20,870 bases of DNA. Origin: JAAZNV01 sp049297375 (GTDB taxonomy: Bacteria > Patescibacteriota > WWE3 > UBA101185 > UBA10185). Shown here piece after piece: positions 1-9,734 of the stretch. The notes beneath the pieces were generated by a model. It was not told where the DNA came from and did not search any database. It was given only the letters and a program-made list of their open reading frames with translations. Position numbers and translations under genes: made by a program. The stretch lies in the NCBI GenBank assembly GCA_049297375.1, contig JBAQUF010000012.1, positions 1-20,870 of the forward strand, given 5' to 3'. How positions within the stretch are numbered: the stretch's first letter is position 1; each line of letters opens with the position of its first letter.

Positions 1-145
1 TTCCTTTTCCATTCATATTATTTTTCTCCGGATATAAAGTTGTTACTTGAGAAACGTTTTCTTGAAGAAGATTTTCATTAATATTATTTAAGCTAATAGG
101 TTCTTGAGGAGTAGACTCCGAATCAATGTTTGAGATTTTAGACAT
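1..145 (-). CDS. Hypothetical protein, N-terminal part only (runs off window start)
   Basis: An open frame starts at the ATG at 145-143 and stays open to base 1, giving 48 residues beginning MSKISNIDSES. The visible part is polar, rich in Asn, Glu, Gln and Ser, with no signal peptide or membrane segment, and I do not recognise it. The start is supported by a perfect TATAAT on the same strand (152-157) exactly 6 nt before the ATG, the layout seen at several other genes here. It lies 64 nt downstream of the sortase gene in the same direction but has this promoter of its own, so it need not belong to the sortase operon. Confidence 0.6.
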   Translation of the reverse strand, partial: MSKISNIDSESTPQEPISLNNINENLLQENVSQVTTLYPEKNNMNGKG

Positions 146-151
146 GTAGAT

Positions 152-157
152 ATTATA
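152..157 (-). promoter_or_regulatory. -10 box of a leaderless-type promoter
   Basis: TATAAT on the minus strand, 6 nt before the ATG at 145. Initiation 7 nt downstream of the box would fall on the A of ATG. No clear -35 hexamer is visible. Confidence 0.5.
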
Positions 158-209
158 GACTACAAAGAAAATTGAATCTAGAAAGAGGTTAATAAATAGT
201 AATTAGAGA

Positions 210-878
210 TTAGTCTACTAACTCCCCAACTACAACTAATCTTCTAATTGTAGTTCCTGCTGGCCAGCATGTCATAAGTGTTGCTAACTTTCTATCTGTT
301 GTTCCTTTAAGATAATCAATTGAATCAGCTTCAACTACTTTTACTTGAAGAATTTTGTATTTAAATATTTCTCCTTTATAAACAAAATAAAATAAATCAT
401 CTTCTTCTAGTTTATTCAAAAGATAAAATACAGAATTGTATTTATTTGCGTTATAAAAATTATCTGAAGAGTGAGCAAAGTAGAAAGAGTTGCCTACTTG
501 TCCAGGATAAACAGTACCTTTGGCATGAGCTACACCTTTAGTTAATTCTCTTTGGTACACCTGAGAATCATAAGGATCTACATTAGAAACCACTTTAGAG
601 TTAGCTCCTATTTTTGGCACTATAATGCTAAAATCCTTGTCTATGGCTACTATTTCCTTATTCTCACCAGCAATCTCTTCAGAATCGTTTTTAGAGGCTA
701 AAACCGATACATTTTCATTAGGTTTTGACAGTTCATACCCTATTTCTTTAACAACTACAGGGTAAAATATGATGATAACCAGTAACAAAGCTAGGGCTAT
801 TAAAAATAGCCCTAGTTTGATTAAAATCCTTAGTAGATTTACACCACTATTTCTTTTTGTTTTGCTTTCTAATGACAC
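210..878 (-). CDS. Sortase (class D/E-like), membrane-anchored transpeptidase
   Basis: Sortases cleave LPxTG-type signals between Thr and Gly and join the protein to a surface acceptor. Numbered from a TTG at 902, the frame has one N-terminal membrane segment (about 25-50) and an extracytoplasmic beta-barrel domain. The catalytic triad is visible: His144 in YFAHSS, Cys212 in TLMTCWP and Arg220/221 in GTTIRRLVV. The TLxTC-x-P-x-GT form is typical of the family. I prefer the GTG at 878 (222 residues), because TATATT lies 7 nt before it, the same spacing as at the gene starting at 17924. That start overlaps the 3' end of the adhesin frame by 32 nt. The adjoining adhesin carries LPATG and is the obvious substrate. 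The family call is firm; the class and exact start are less certain. Confidence 0.88.
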   Translation of the reverse strand: MSLESKTKRNSGVNLLRILIKLGLFLIALALLLVIIIFYPVVVKEIGYELSKPNENVSVLASKNDSEEIAGENKEIVAIDKDFSIIVPKIGANSKVVSNVDPYDSQVYQRELTKGVAHAKGTVYPGQVGNSFYFAHSSDNFYNANKYNSVFYLLNKLEEDDLFYFVYKGEIFKYKILQVKVVEADSIDYLKGTTDRKLATLMTCWPAGTTIRRLVVVGELVD

Positions 879-1821
879 GTGCAGTAATATATGCAAGAAC
901 AATAAGCAGCAGCCAGAACCATGGAGACTTAATTAGTTTTGATCCAAATCCTTGTTCTTGAGTTTTTTCTCCAAGAACTGTCCCACCTTCTGATCCTGCA
1001 CCAGTTTCTGCAGACTTTTCTTCATTTGTTTCTCCACCCTCACCTGGAATATTTGCTCCACCAGGGACTTCAAGTGCTCCAAGTACTTCTTCTGTTTCTG
1101 TTTTTGTTCTTGTTACCGTAACTGTAGTAACTACTTCTTCAGCTCTTGGATCTGATGCATTTCCAGAGTCATCAAATGCAATTACTGCGTAGTACCATGT
1201 CTTTGCACAATCTGTGCTGTAAACTTCATCAGTAAATTCATACTTTTCATCAGGACCTATTGTTTTAGTCTCAATTAAGTTTCCTAGATTTAGGTTCATT
1301 TCTTTATCATCATCTCTATATATTTCTATATAAGATGTTTGACTATCATCTGCTGTCTTTAATTCTATTTTGTATTTGCAATCAGATTTTTTATCTTTTT
1401 CTATATACTTTGGTTTATCCGGACCTTCATTATCAAATTCAACAGATGCTTCATTTATTGCATCCTGCCAATCACCACCGTTAGCTCTTACCTTAACTTT
1501 AAATTCGTACGTTCCTGACTTATTTAAGACAGAACTGTTAACATCACAGTTGTATGAATCCCCAAGGTTTCCAATAGATATTTCAGGACCAAAGTCAATA
1601 AAGTCACTACTATCAAGAGGACCTTTCTTTTGACACTGTGCATATATATCTCTTAAGGTTTCATTTGCATCAAGTACAACAAAGTTTAAGTTGAATGATG
1701 ATGTTACAGGAGATGTAGGTTCTTCTATTCTTGCAACTAACTTTGAATCTGCTGCGTATACTTTGCTTGTTAGGATTAAACCAAATCCTAGTACCAACAT
1801 TGATAATAGCGCTTTCTTCAT
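847..1821 (-). other. Second module of the adhesin frame: signal peptide, Fn3-like domain, C-terminal anchor
   Basis: An ATG at 1821 begins MKKALLSMLVLGFGLIL, a textbook signal peptide with a probable cut after KVYA. It would give a 324-residue protein with a beta-rich Fn3-like region, a VLGA/VLGE-bearing Gly/Glu-rich linker and a C-terminal membrane segment (SPWFWLLLIVLAYI) ending RKQNKKK. It is in frame with the LPATG part and no stop codon lies between. It may once have been, or may still act as, a separate gene. I see no -10 box or Shine-Dalgarno site before 1821, so independent expression is not supported by the sequence. Confidence 0.5.
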
Positions 1822-4800
1822 TCTTGTGTTTTTAACTTTTTTCTTTTTAACTTTTATCATTTGTCCTATACCTCCAATCATCATGAGCAGACCTCCTACA
1901 AGTCCTACAAACATAACTATGTTTAAGATAGCTGTACTAGCTCCTGTCGCAGGTAGTCTCACATCAGAAGCACCTAATACCTGCTCTTCTTCCTCTTCCT
2001 CTTCTTCTGTTTCTTCTACATCAACTGAGTCTTTAACAGGTTCTTTATCTTTTACTACTTCAACTTCTGTACCTACAAAATAGTCATTTATCTTACCATC
2101 TTGAGCTAAACCTAGGACATTATTATCTAAGATATCATCTCCAGATGTCCAAGCTAAATCTTTATAGATACCAGGATCTACATCAGATTCAATTTTAGCT
2201 TTGTACGTAATGGTTACTTCCTCGTCTTTTTCAAGATCTCCTAGCTCCCATGTTCCAGGAGATGCATAGTGAGGAATATTTACTAAGCTAAATAATGGAT
2301 TTGTAGATTCCACATCCCAATCTCCATCTTGGAATGTAAATCCTTTTGGAAGAAGATCTAGAACTTTAACATCATTAAGTTTGGAATCTAAAACTTTTAT
2401 CTTTATAGTAAATTTAACTACATCCCCAATTCTCTTTGCTGAAGATGCATTGTTACTCTTTGAGATCTGAAGCTCTGGATTTACAAAGGTATTACCAAAC
2501 CTTTGACTTGGATAATTCCCACTTGAATAATTATTATCTACTCTTCTACAAATAGAACCTTCATTAGATGCATTTGGAGATGTGTTTAATACTCCATTCT
2601 CTAAAATAGGTTCGGTTTGTGCCCAACCTTCCCACATAACTTCACAGATGTAGTAAGTTCCTTTTTCAAGAAGATTACTAAACGAGTAGTTATTTCCATA
2701 TCCAGTTCCTTCAGATGTAATTGTTGATCCTATTAATTTCCATGAAGAGTCATACAAGTTCATAGTTACCCCACCCATTTGAAGTTCAAGTGTACTTTCT
2801 CTTGTGCCGTTACTATTTAAATCATTATATTTACAACCATAAGCACTTCCCTTGTGGAAATTACCAAAGTTATAATCTGTTAAATTATTTCCAGGATTAA
2901 GAACAATCCCTTCATAAGTACCAGTAGATGGGTTTATAACTTGATAAGTAGGTTGCTGAACTTCTTCTAGTTTGTATGTTCCTTGCTCAAGATTCGTAAA
3001 TGAATAATATCCACTTGAATCAGTTGATACTGAACTTGCAAGAACATATGCTTCTTCAACAAGCTTGTACAAGTTTATTGTCCAGCCACTAGCACCCCAG
3101 TCAGTTCCACCATCAAAATTACCATCACCATAGTTATCTATATACTTCATACCTGAGATTGATCCAAGATTTGAGTTTCCAAATCTTAACAACTGGTTGA
3201 ATTGACCTGATGTAGAAACTACTGTCTCCCAACAAGTAGCACCCTCATCCAAGGCACCTGATGAGTTAATAACAGCAGTTCCATAGTTGGAATGTGTAAC
3301 TCCATTATCTCCAACTGGAATATCCCCAGCACTTGGCCATGTCTGTATCCACCCTTGTTGTAAAACCTCACAAACTTGATAAGTCCCTGGTTTTAAGTCT
3401 TCAAATTTATATTGTCCTAAAGTTCCCGTATTTGAAGTTATAACTTCAATTGGGTCTGCCCAATCTTTATACAACCTCACTTTCCAACCATTCAAATAAT
3501 CTTCTCCAGTTTCATGTGAGTTTCTATCCCCATCTAAATCATTAAACTTCATACCCTGAACTTTACCTAGTTCAAAGTTACCAAATACTTTTCCAACTTC
3601 ACTTTTTCCAGCTGCCAGGTCTATTTCGTAACAAGTAGTACCGTTATAAGAAGTTCCTTCAACTGGTGCTGTTTGCATCCAACCAGACTTAAGTTCTTCA
3701 CAAACTAAATACTTTCCAGGAAGAAGATTAATAAATCTGTATTGACCTTGATCTACTGGTCCAGCTTCAGTTGAATCATTGCCTGTTACCATATTTTTTA
3801 CTAAATTCCATCCTTCTCCTTGTTGATACAGATTTATCGTCCAACCATCAAGGTATGTATCACCACTATCTCTTGTCCCATTACCATTAACATCCTTGAA
3901 CTTCTTTCCTTGAATTGAACTTGGTTCAACACATTCATATAAGTCTACATTTAATGACCCATTGTTATCATCCATACACTTCTGATTATCACAGCTATTT
4001 CCATACCAATTGCTGTACCAATCACTAATGACAAACTTTGCTTCTAAATCACTTTCAGGCTCAACTAACTTTTCATAAATGTGATCTTCATCAATATTTT
4101 CATCACTATCCCATTCAATTACACCCATTCCACGTCCTAGATTTCCTAGAATTGAAGTAACACCTTTATTGTTTACACCCCAAATTCCAATGTCAGATCT
4201 CCATGTAGCAAAATTATCCTCAGATCCATAAGCTGGGTCAGCTTTTCTTGTGGAACCAGTACCGTATTGGTAAGTTCCAAAAGCTTTTAGAAGATAAGAT
4301 TTTCCACCTAATAAATTAAGTGTTTGCAATGAACTGCTTTGGCTACCTAAAGTGATTCCCCCAACATACTTTTCAATTGTTTCTCTTGGACACTGGTGTT
4401 GACCATCATAAATTGGAACTAATTTGCATTGGCTTGTACAAAATTCTGAACCATCTGTAGCAACACCATCTGTGCCATCACATTGCTCAGTGCCATTTCT
4501 TGCACCATCTCCACAATATGGAATATAAGCATTGGTTATTTGATGAGTTGCAGAAGTACCAAACCCAACAGAAACCTCATCTCCAGAACCTGCTACTGAC
4601 CACAACGCCCCAGGATTAGTTTCTGTAATAGTGTAATCTCCTAGTAACAAGTTATCCCAAACTAAAGTTTCACCATCAAAGTCTGTTGTCTTGCAACTTC
4701 CTGATGTATATGAAGGTCCTGTTATACATATCTCAAATGTCTTTGATGTATCGGGAGTAATTCCTGTCCAATCAACAGTCTTTGTTACTTTTAAAGATCC

Positions 4801-7800
4801 TGTTTTTAGTGTATTCCAAGCTACGCAGTAGTATGTATTACCAAATTGCGGATTATCTATCCATTCCCAGTTGTCGTAGTTAAGAACATCGTTATTGCAG
4901 TAGAATTCAGCACTTACATTATCTGAATTATCAGAGTGTGCTCCATATGTAAATGGAATGTAACCATCTTGAAGTACTTCTCTAAACCAAAGTTTAGGAG
5001 TATCAAGTTGTGTGATTTCAGCAGTTGCTCCAAAGGTATTCCAACCTGTTCCTGCCTCACTAATAATGTTATCCCCTGGATTTCCTACACCATCATAACT
5101 CCATTGAAATTTCCAATTAGGCTCAAGTCTACAATGCCCATCACTATTACCTACCCAATCTTGTGCCGTAGTAGAGGTAACATCAGAAGGACCTCCATTA
5201 CCCCAATCTGGAAGATAAGACTCATCATCACAAATTACTTTGTATGCTTTTATAACTATTGGGTTTTGTTTATTACCAAAGTTTGCATTGACGCTTTGTC
5301 CAGGATTTAAAGTAACTTGTTTACATAAAGAGTCACTTGGATCTGTATTTAACCAACCAGTCTGTTGAGTTTCACAAACTGTGTAATCCCCCGAAACTAA
5401 GTTCTTAAACTCATAATCACCTCTACTATCTGTCTGAGCAATACCAAGTACAGATCCAGATGGATACTTTAGGGTTATTGTCCATCCAGATAAGCCAGGC
5501 TCTGTGTTGTCAGAACCCACAACCGTATCTCTATTTCCACTACTATTTAAATCATTGTATTTTGATCCCCAAATACTTCCTTTTTGTGTATTAGTAAATA
5601 CACAAGTTACTGTTTCATTATCAGCTACATTTATGCTAGCTACATTACCCGCAGTAGCGCTGGTGCCACTATCTGAGGTTGGGTCTGTACATGCAATGCT
5701 TGTTAGATCCCATCCTGTAGGCACTGTCTCTGCAACAGAGTAAGCACCTGCAACGACTACCTTTTCAATTCTTCCACCATCGCTAATTGTCCCGGCTACA
5801 TCACCTGTGAAGTCAAAAGTAGTAGAATTTCCATCTGGTAAAGTTTGTTTTTCAATTACTATTTTTCCATACTGGCTAGTATTTGTAATAGTACATGCCT
5901 TAATATCTCCAACATTTAGAGTGATACTTCCATCATTGGGAGCACAATCTCCTGAGATAACCGCAGAATAACCTTCCTGACCAGTTTCTGAAATTGTATA
6001 GGTACCTGCATTAAATCCATTCTGAACACCACTTAATACAGAAGTAGAATCTACAAATAGAGGAAAATCAGAAACTACTTTAGTTCCGTGGCTACCATTT
6101 TCAACAACCTTTGTGACAGTGAGCTTAGGTTGAATATCATCATTAGTGATAGTACAGGTAATGTTTTGACCTTCGTTTAAAGTAACAGTTCCACCAAGAC
6201 TTGAGGGACAACCATTACCAGTAATTGAAACAAATGAGTAGCCTGGAAGACCTGCTTCGCTAATTGCAATTGAAGTGTTTGCCATTACTGGATATGCCAC
6301 TCCTGATGTTGCAGGGCTTTCACCAATTGTTAAACCAAAATCATTTCCTCCGGCATTGCCACCGTTATCATTTGTAACTGATTTAATAAGAGTAATCGTT
6401 GGAGCCTGATCGTCGTTTGTAATGGTACAAGTAGCTGTTCCACCAGCAGGTACATTAACACTAGTACAGTTACTATATGTGGTAGAGTAACCACCAACAC
6501 TGGGCTCTGTAACTGTGTGTACCCCCGCATTAACAGTAACATCGTTCCTACCATCAGCTTCAAAAGCTACTGCAGAATTTCCATCTATACTAAACGAGAA
6601 ATTACTTACACCCTTTGTACCGCCGTTACCATTAATTAAGTTCTTGATAACAATTAAAGTTCCTGTTGTAGGTGGAATATTACAATTATTATTCAAGATT
6701 GCCTGACCCTCAGTAGTCCAGTTCAGACCAGATGGTAAAAATACTGGAATTGGAGGAATAATATCTCCCCAATCAACAGTAATGCCTGAGTACCATACAG
6801 GTCCATCATGATCAGCATGTCCCATCAACTGGCCTAAAGTAGCCGGGGTTTCTGAAACATAAGGATTTGTATGGCTATCAGTAGCATGACAAATACCAGT
6901 GGGGGTATAATTTTCAGTGTTTACAAAATTGCATGAAACAATATCACTGTTACCTACCTGAATACCACTTACTCCATTACCGCTTTGTGAACCATTATTA
7001 GTTGCACCTGTACAGCTAGCTGAGCTAAAGGTATAACCAGGAAGAACAGAAGCTTCTGTAACTGAATATCCGCTTCCTGCTGATACTTTAACGGCAACCG
7101 TCTGACCATTATTATCTGTCAATTTTGTTGTACCTGCTATATTAAATTCCCAACTTGCTCCTGCTCTGTTTTCTGGTGCTACACTACCAATGTATTTGTT
7201 AACAGTTATAGTTCCTCCACAGGTCTGACTTGCAAATTCTGCTAAATCGGCAGCCAGCTCATCAAAGTTGCTGGTAATAACGTCTGATGTAAGAACATTC
7301 CCTGTATTTACACTATTTCCAGAAATTGCTTGAAGATTAGGTGTATCAAGCTCGTTACCAATACCTAAAGCAAGTATTCGTATTCCAGCGGATTTGATAG
7401 AATTCGCTACCAGTTGTGCTTCACTTACAGCTTGAGATTCTGATACTGAAGTACCATTATCTACTCTATTTGGATTTCCATCTGATGCAAATATTACTAA
7501 GTTTGGATTTGATCTTGGATCAAATGTACTCCAACCTTTGACAAATCCATCTTCCCAGTTTGTATAACCACCACCAACTGGAATTGCATTAATTGCATTA
7601 TTTACATTAGCTATATCATTGGTAAAACTTCGAACAACACTTGCAGTTGTAGCAAACTTAGTTACTGAAAACTGAGTGGGTGTGCCGGATAATGCATTGG
7701 TAAATGAGGTCATTGCATTTTTAATTTGAGTTAGTTCACCAGAATCAATACTAGTTGAGTTATCTATTATAAGCGCAATATCTAACCCACAGGCTTGAGT

Positions 7801-9726
7801 AAGGTCAGGGTTATCAACCGGTTGAGCAACAGCAACACTAACCGTATTAGAACAAGTGTTATTGTCTTCGTTGCTCTCATCTATAACATCGTATCCCCAA
7901 TCACCCCAGTCAGGATCAACTTCACAATTATCCCAATAAGCTGAACTCCTTGGATTTTCCAGGCTTCCTGCAACCGTTGGTGTCACACTCCAAGAAACAT
8001 CAAGAGAGCCACCAACGTTAATAGTAACTGAACCACTTGCTGTACAACTCAAGTCATTTGAAGAAATAGAACAATTTATTATACCTGTAACTCCTGATCG
8101 ATTTAAAACCGAAGGAGATCCGTAGGTTACACCTGAGCTTGGTAAATTATCCGTAAGGATAGTTTCGCCACTATTAAATACTGCCGAGCCGAAACCTCTA
8201 TTAACAATATGAATTTTCCAATTAAATGGTTGGTTTACAGTTGCATTCCCCCCTATATTATTAGTTTTCTCTGCAGTTAAATCTGGCTGTAACGCTACAA
8301 CTACAAAAGTTGCTGTTCCTTTACTAGACCAATTCTCATTACTTTTTCTCTCAATCTGTACACTCCAAGTTCCAGTATTTGCAGAAACCGGAAGAGTGTA
8401 ATTACATGTGGTTTCTGTACCATAAACTTCAGCACATGTTTGAACTGTAGTGCCAGAATTATTTTTAAATTTTAATCTTATGGTTTGTGCATCACTACTT
8501 ATTCCCTCTGCGTATACGATTTCACCCTGTGTATAAGTACTTTTTGGAGTTGTAACATTACTTTCATAAGTATCAACAAAATATGTAGTAAAATGATCTA
8601 ACCCTTCTACTGCTACATCCTTATCACTCTGATCTATCTTGTCTTCATCAATCTTTTCTAAATTATCACTTACCAAACCTTCACTTTTTATCTCCTCAAT
8701 AGATTTCTCTGTATAAGAAACCCCTGCATCTACACCTTCAGGTTTAGGAAGAATTAAATCATATTCAAACTCCCCAGCATCCATATCTGGAGTAGTAATA
8801 TCAAATGCATATTCTGCATCAGTTTTAAAATCTTCAGGTAAATCAAGATCTGATACTTTTACTCTTTCTATTCTTAAAATAGATTTATCTTCATTTAATT
8901 TTGGAAGTTTAGTGAATGTAACACTAACTTCATTATCTTCACTATCTATAGGGAAAATATATTTAATACCAAGTTTAACTACTTCTTTTGTTTCAGCTTT
9001 TTCTCCATCAATATCCCAATCTTCTTTTGTACTATCTTTCACTTCTGCTCCATCTTCTAATGTCTCATATTCTTTAACTACTTCTTTAGGAGCTTCTTCA
9101 ACTGGAGTAACTGGTTCAACAACAACTGCTGGTTCAGTTCCACTAGGTTCTGTAATAACTACTTCCGGCTCTGTACTACTGGTTTCTACTGAAACAGGAT
9201 CTACAACTTCTTGAACTTCAGTAGTTTCACTTCCTTCAATTTCTACTTCTGGCCTATAATCTGTAACTCCATCAGGAAGTATATCTCCTGGTTGTTCTTC
9301 TACTATTACTGGTTCTTCAACTACTGGTTCAGCAGGAGTTTCTTCAGTTATAACTTCAGGTTCCTCTAGAGATTCTACTGTAAATGTATCTTCTGGTATT
9401 TCATTTGAAGACTCTACTGCAGCTTCTAGCTCAGTAGTTTCTTCTTGTATAGGTTCTTGGGTTTCTTCGGTGCTTCCTTTTTCAGTACTCTGCTCTACTA
9501 CCTCTTCTTTAACTTCTTCTGCAGGAGCTTCCTCCTTGGGTTCTTCAGAAGGTTCTTCTTTTTCTTCTTCTATTTGCTGAGTAGTTTCTATAGAAGAAGT
9601 ACCTTCTGCATACGCAGAAGCAGGTAACACAGCTGCAAATGGAGATAATATATTTGCAACCATAGAAAACATAGCAACATACGAAAACAGTTTTTCACTG
9701 TGGATCTTTATTTTTATTTTTTTCAT
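847..9726 (-). CDS. Giant multidomain surface adhesin with internal LPATG signal and fused second secreted module (2,959 aa)
   Basis: Cell-surface protein, probably for attachment. Residues count from the ATG at 9726; an upstream GTG at 9744 lies inside a terminator hairpin and is unlikely. About 1-45 is a signal peptide ending near ASAYA, followed by a Glu/Pro/Val/Thr-rich stalk to about 230. A vWA domain at about 650-835 keeps the MIDAS residues D655-x-S657-x-S659, T722 and D749. SpaA/Cna-B-like beta repeats fill about 840-1370. SdrD B-like repeats begin near 1383, 1934, 2053, 2188 and 2293, each with an Asp/Asn-rich loop fit for calcium. A CGDG-x(5)-EQCDG cysteine motif lies near 1740 and a DUF11-like domain at about 2415-2530. 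LPATG is at 2591-2595, then a membrane helix and KVKKKKVK. The frame then continues at Met2636 with a second signal peptide (to SKVYA), a Fn3-like module and a C-terminal helix with a Lys-rich tail. The second part has no LPxTG. Confidence 0.9.
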   Translation of the reverse strand: MKKIKIKIHSEKLFSYVAMFSMVANILSPFAAVLPASAYAEGTSSIETTQQIEEEKEEPSEEPKEEAPAEEVKEEVVEQSTEKGSTEETQEPIQEETTELEAAVESSNEIPEDTFTVESLEEPEVITEETPAEPVVEEPVIVEEQPGDILPDGVTDYRPEVEIEGSETTEVQEVVDPVSVETSSTEPEVVITEPSGTEPAVVVEPVTPVEEAPKEVVKEYETLEDGAEVKDSTKEDWDIDGEKAETKEVVKLGIKYIFPIDSEDNEVSVTFTKLPKLNEDKSILRIERVKVSDLDLPEDFKTDAEYAFDITTPDMDAGEFEYDLILPKPEGVDAGVSYTEKSIEEIKSEGLVSDNLEKIDEDKIDQSDKDVAVEGLDHFTTYFVDTYESNVTTPKSTYTQGEIVYAEGISSDAQTIRLKFKNNSGTTVQTCAEVYGTETTCNYTLPVSANTGTWSVQIERKSNENWSSKGTATFVVVALQPDLTAEKTNNIGGNATVNQPFNWKIHIVNRGFGSAVFNSGETILTDNLPSSGVTYGSPSVLNRSGVTGIINCSISSNDLSCTASGSVTINVGGSLDVSWSVTPTVAGSLENPRSSAYWDNCEVDPDWGDWGYDVIDESNEDNNTCSNTVSVAVAQPVDNPDLTQACGLDIALIIDNSTSIDSGELTQIKNAMTSFTNALSGTPTQFSVTKFATTASVVRSFTNDIANVNNAINAIPVGGGYTNWEDGFVKGWSTFDPRSNPNLVIFASDGNPNRVDNGTSVSESQAVSEAQLVANSIKSAGIRILALGIGNELDTPNLQAISGNSVNTGNVLTSDVITSNFDELAADLAEFASQTCGGTITVNKYIGSVAPENRAGASWEFNIAGTTKLTDNNGQTVAVKVSAGSGYSVTEASVLPGYTFSSASCTGATNNGSQSGNGVSGIQVGNSDIVSCNFVNTENYTPTGICHATDSHTNPYVSETPATLGQLMGHADHDGPVWYSGITVDWGDIIPPIPVFLPSGLNWTTEGQAILNNNCNIPPTTGTLIVIKNLINGNGGTKGVSNFSFSIDGNSAVAFEADGRNDVTVNAGVHTVTEPSVGGYSTTYSNCTSVNVPAGGTATCTITNDDQAPTITLIKSVTNDNGGNAGGNDFGLTIGESPATSGVAYPVMANTSIAISEAGLPGYSFVSITGNGCPSSLGGTVTLNEGQNITCTITNDDIQPKLTVTKVVENGSHGTKVVSDFPLFVDSTSVLSGVQNGFNAGTYTISETGQEGYSAVISGDCAPNDGSITLNVGDIKACTITNTSQYGKIVIEKQTLPDGNSTTFDFTGDVAGTISDGGRIEKVVVAGAYSVAETVPTGWDLTSIACTDPTSDSGTSATAGNVASINVADNETVTCVFTNTQKGSIWGSKYNDLNSSGNRDTVVGSDNTEPGLSGWTITLKYPSGSVLGIAQTDSRGDYEFKNLVSGDYTVCETQQTGWLNTDPSDSLCKQVTLNPGQSVNANFGNKQNPIVIKAYKVICDDESYLPDWGNGGPSDVTSTTAQDWVGNSDGHCRLEPNWKFQWSYDGVGNPGDNIISEAGTGWNTFGATAEITQLDTPKLWFREVLQDGYIPFTYGAHSDNSDNVSAEFYCNNDVLNYDNWEWIDNPQFGNTYYCVAWNTLKTGSLKVTKTVDWTGITPDTSKTFEICITGPSYTSGSCKTTDFDGETLVWDNLLLGDYTITETNPGALWSVAGSGDEVSVGFGTSATHQITNAYIPYCGDGARNGTEQCDGTDGVATDGSEFCTSQCKLVPIYDGQHQCPRETIEKYVGGITLGSQSSSLQTLNLLGGKSYLLKAFGTYQYGTGSTRKADPAYGSEDNFATWRSDIGIWGVNNKGVTSILGNLGRGMGVIEWDSDENIDEDHIYEKLVEPESDLEAKFVISDWYSNWYGNSCDNQKCMDDNNGSLNVDLYECVEPSSIQGKKFKDVNGNGTRDSGDTYLDGWTINLYQQGEGWNLVKNMVTGNDSTEAGPVDQGQYRFINLLPGKYLVCEELKSGWMQTAPVEGTSYNGTTCYEIDLAAGKSEVGKVFGNFELGKVQGMKFNDLDGDRNSHETGEDYLNGWKVRLYKDWADPIEVITSNTGTLGQYKFEDLKPGTYQVCEVLQQGWIQTWPSAGDIPVGDNGVTHSNYGTAVINSSGALDEGATCWETVVSTSGQFNQLLRFGNSNLGSISGMKYIDNYGDGNFDGGTDWGASGWTINLYKLVEEAYVLASSVSTDSSGYYSFTNLEQGTYKLEEVQQPTYQVINPSTGTYEGIVLNPGNNLTDYNFGNFHKGSAYGCKYNDLNSNGTRESTLELQMGGVTMNLYDSSWKLIGSTITSEGTGYGNNYSFSNLLEKGTYYICEVMWEGWAQTEPILENGVLNTSPNASNEGSICRRVDNNYSSGNYPSQRFGNTFVNPELQISKSNNASSAKRIGDVVKFTIKIKVLDSKLNDVKVLDLLPKGFTFQDGDWDVESTNPLFSLVNIPHYASPGTWELGDLEKDEEVTITYKAKIESDVDPGIYKDLAWTSGDDILDNNVLGLAQDGKINDYFVGTEVEVVKDKEPVKDSVDVEETEEEEEEEEQVLGASDVRLPATGASTAILNIVMFVGLVGGLLMMIGGIGQMIKVKKKKVKNTRMKKALLSMLVLGFGLILTSKVYAADSKLVARIEEPTSPVTSSFNLNFVVLDANETLRDIYAQCQKKGPLDSSDFIDFGPEISIGNLGDSYNCDVNSSVLNKSGTYEFKVKVRANGGDWQDAINEASVEFDNEGPDKPKYIEKDKKSDCKYKIELKTADDSQTSYIEIYRDDDKEMNLNLGNLIETKTIGPDEKYEFTDEVYSTDCAKTWYYAVIAFDDSGNASDPRAEEVVTTVTVTRTKTETEEVLGALEVPGGANIPGEGGETNEEKSAETGAGSEGGTVLGEKTQEQGFGSKLIKSPWFWLLLIVLAYITARVIRKQNKKK
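886..891 (-). promoter_or_regulatory. Candidate -10 box for the sortase gene, inside the adhesin frame
   Basis: TATATT on the minus strand, 7 nt before the GTG at 878. It lies within the last codons of the adhesin gene, so it could let the sortase be transcribed independently. This is a short AT-rich match, so the evidence is the spacing rather than the sequence alone. Confidence 0.35.
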
Positions 9727-9734
9727 AAATTTAT

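Noticed and set aside
4936..5310. Plus-strand open frames of 60-130 codons inside the adhesin gene
   Set aside because: They lie opposite a clearly coding minus-strand frame, have repetitive Ser/Leu/Phe composition from the complement of Glu/Asn-rich codons, and lack start signals.
2800..5600. DNA-level tandem repeats or a CRISPR array in the adhesin gene
   Set aside because: The SdrD-like repeats are diverged protein domains of unequal length, and no short identical direct repeats with regular spacing were seen anywhere in the window.
847..9726. Alternative genetic code with UGA as glycine, as in some CPR lineages
   Set aside because: The glycine-rich adhesin uses GGN throughout and has no in-frame TGA over 2,959 codons. 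TGA ends the gene at 16647 with a normal ATGA overlap.
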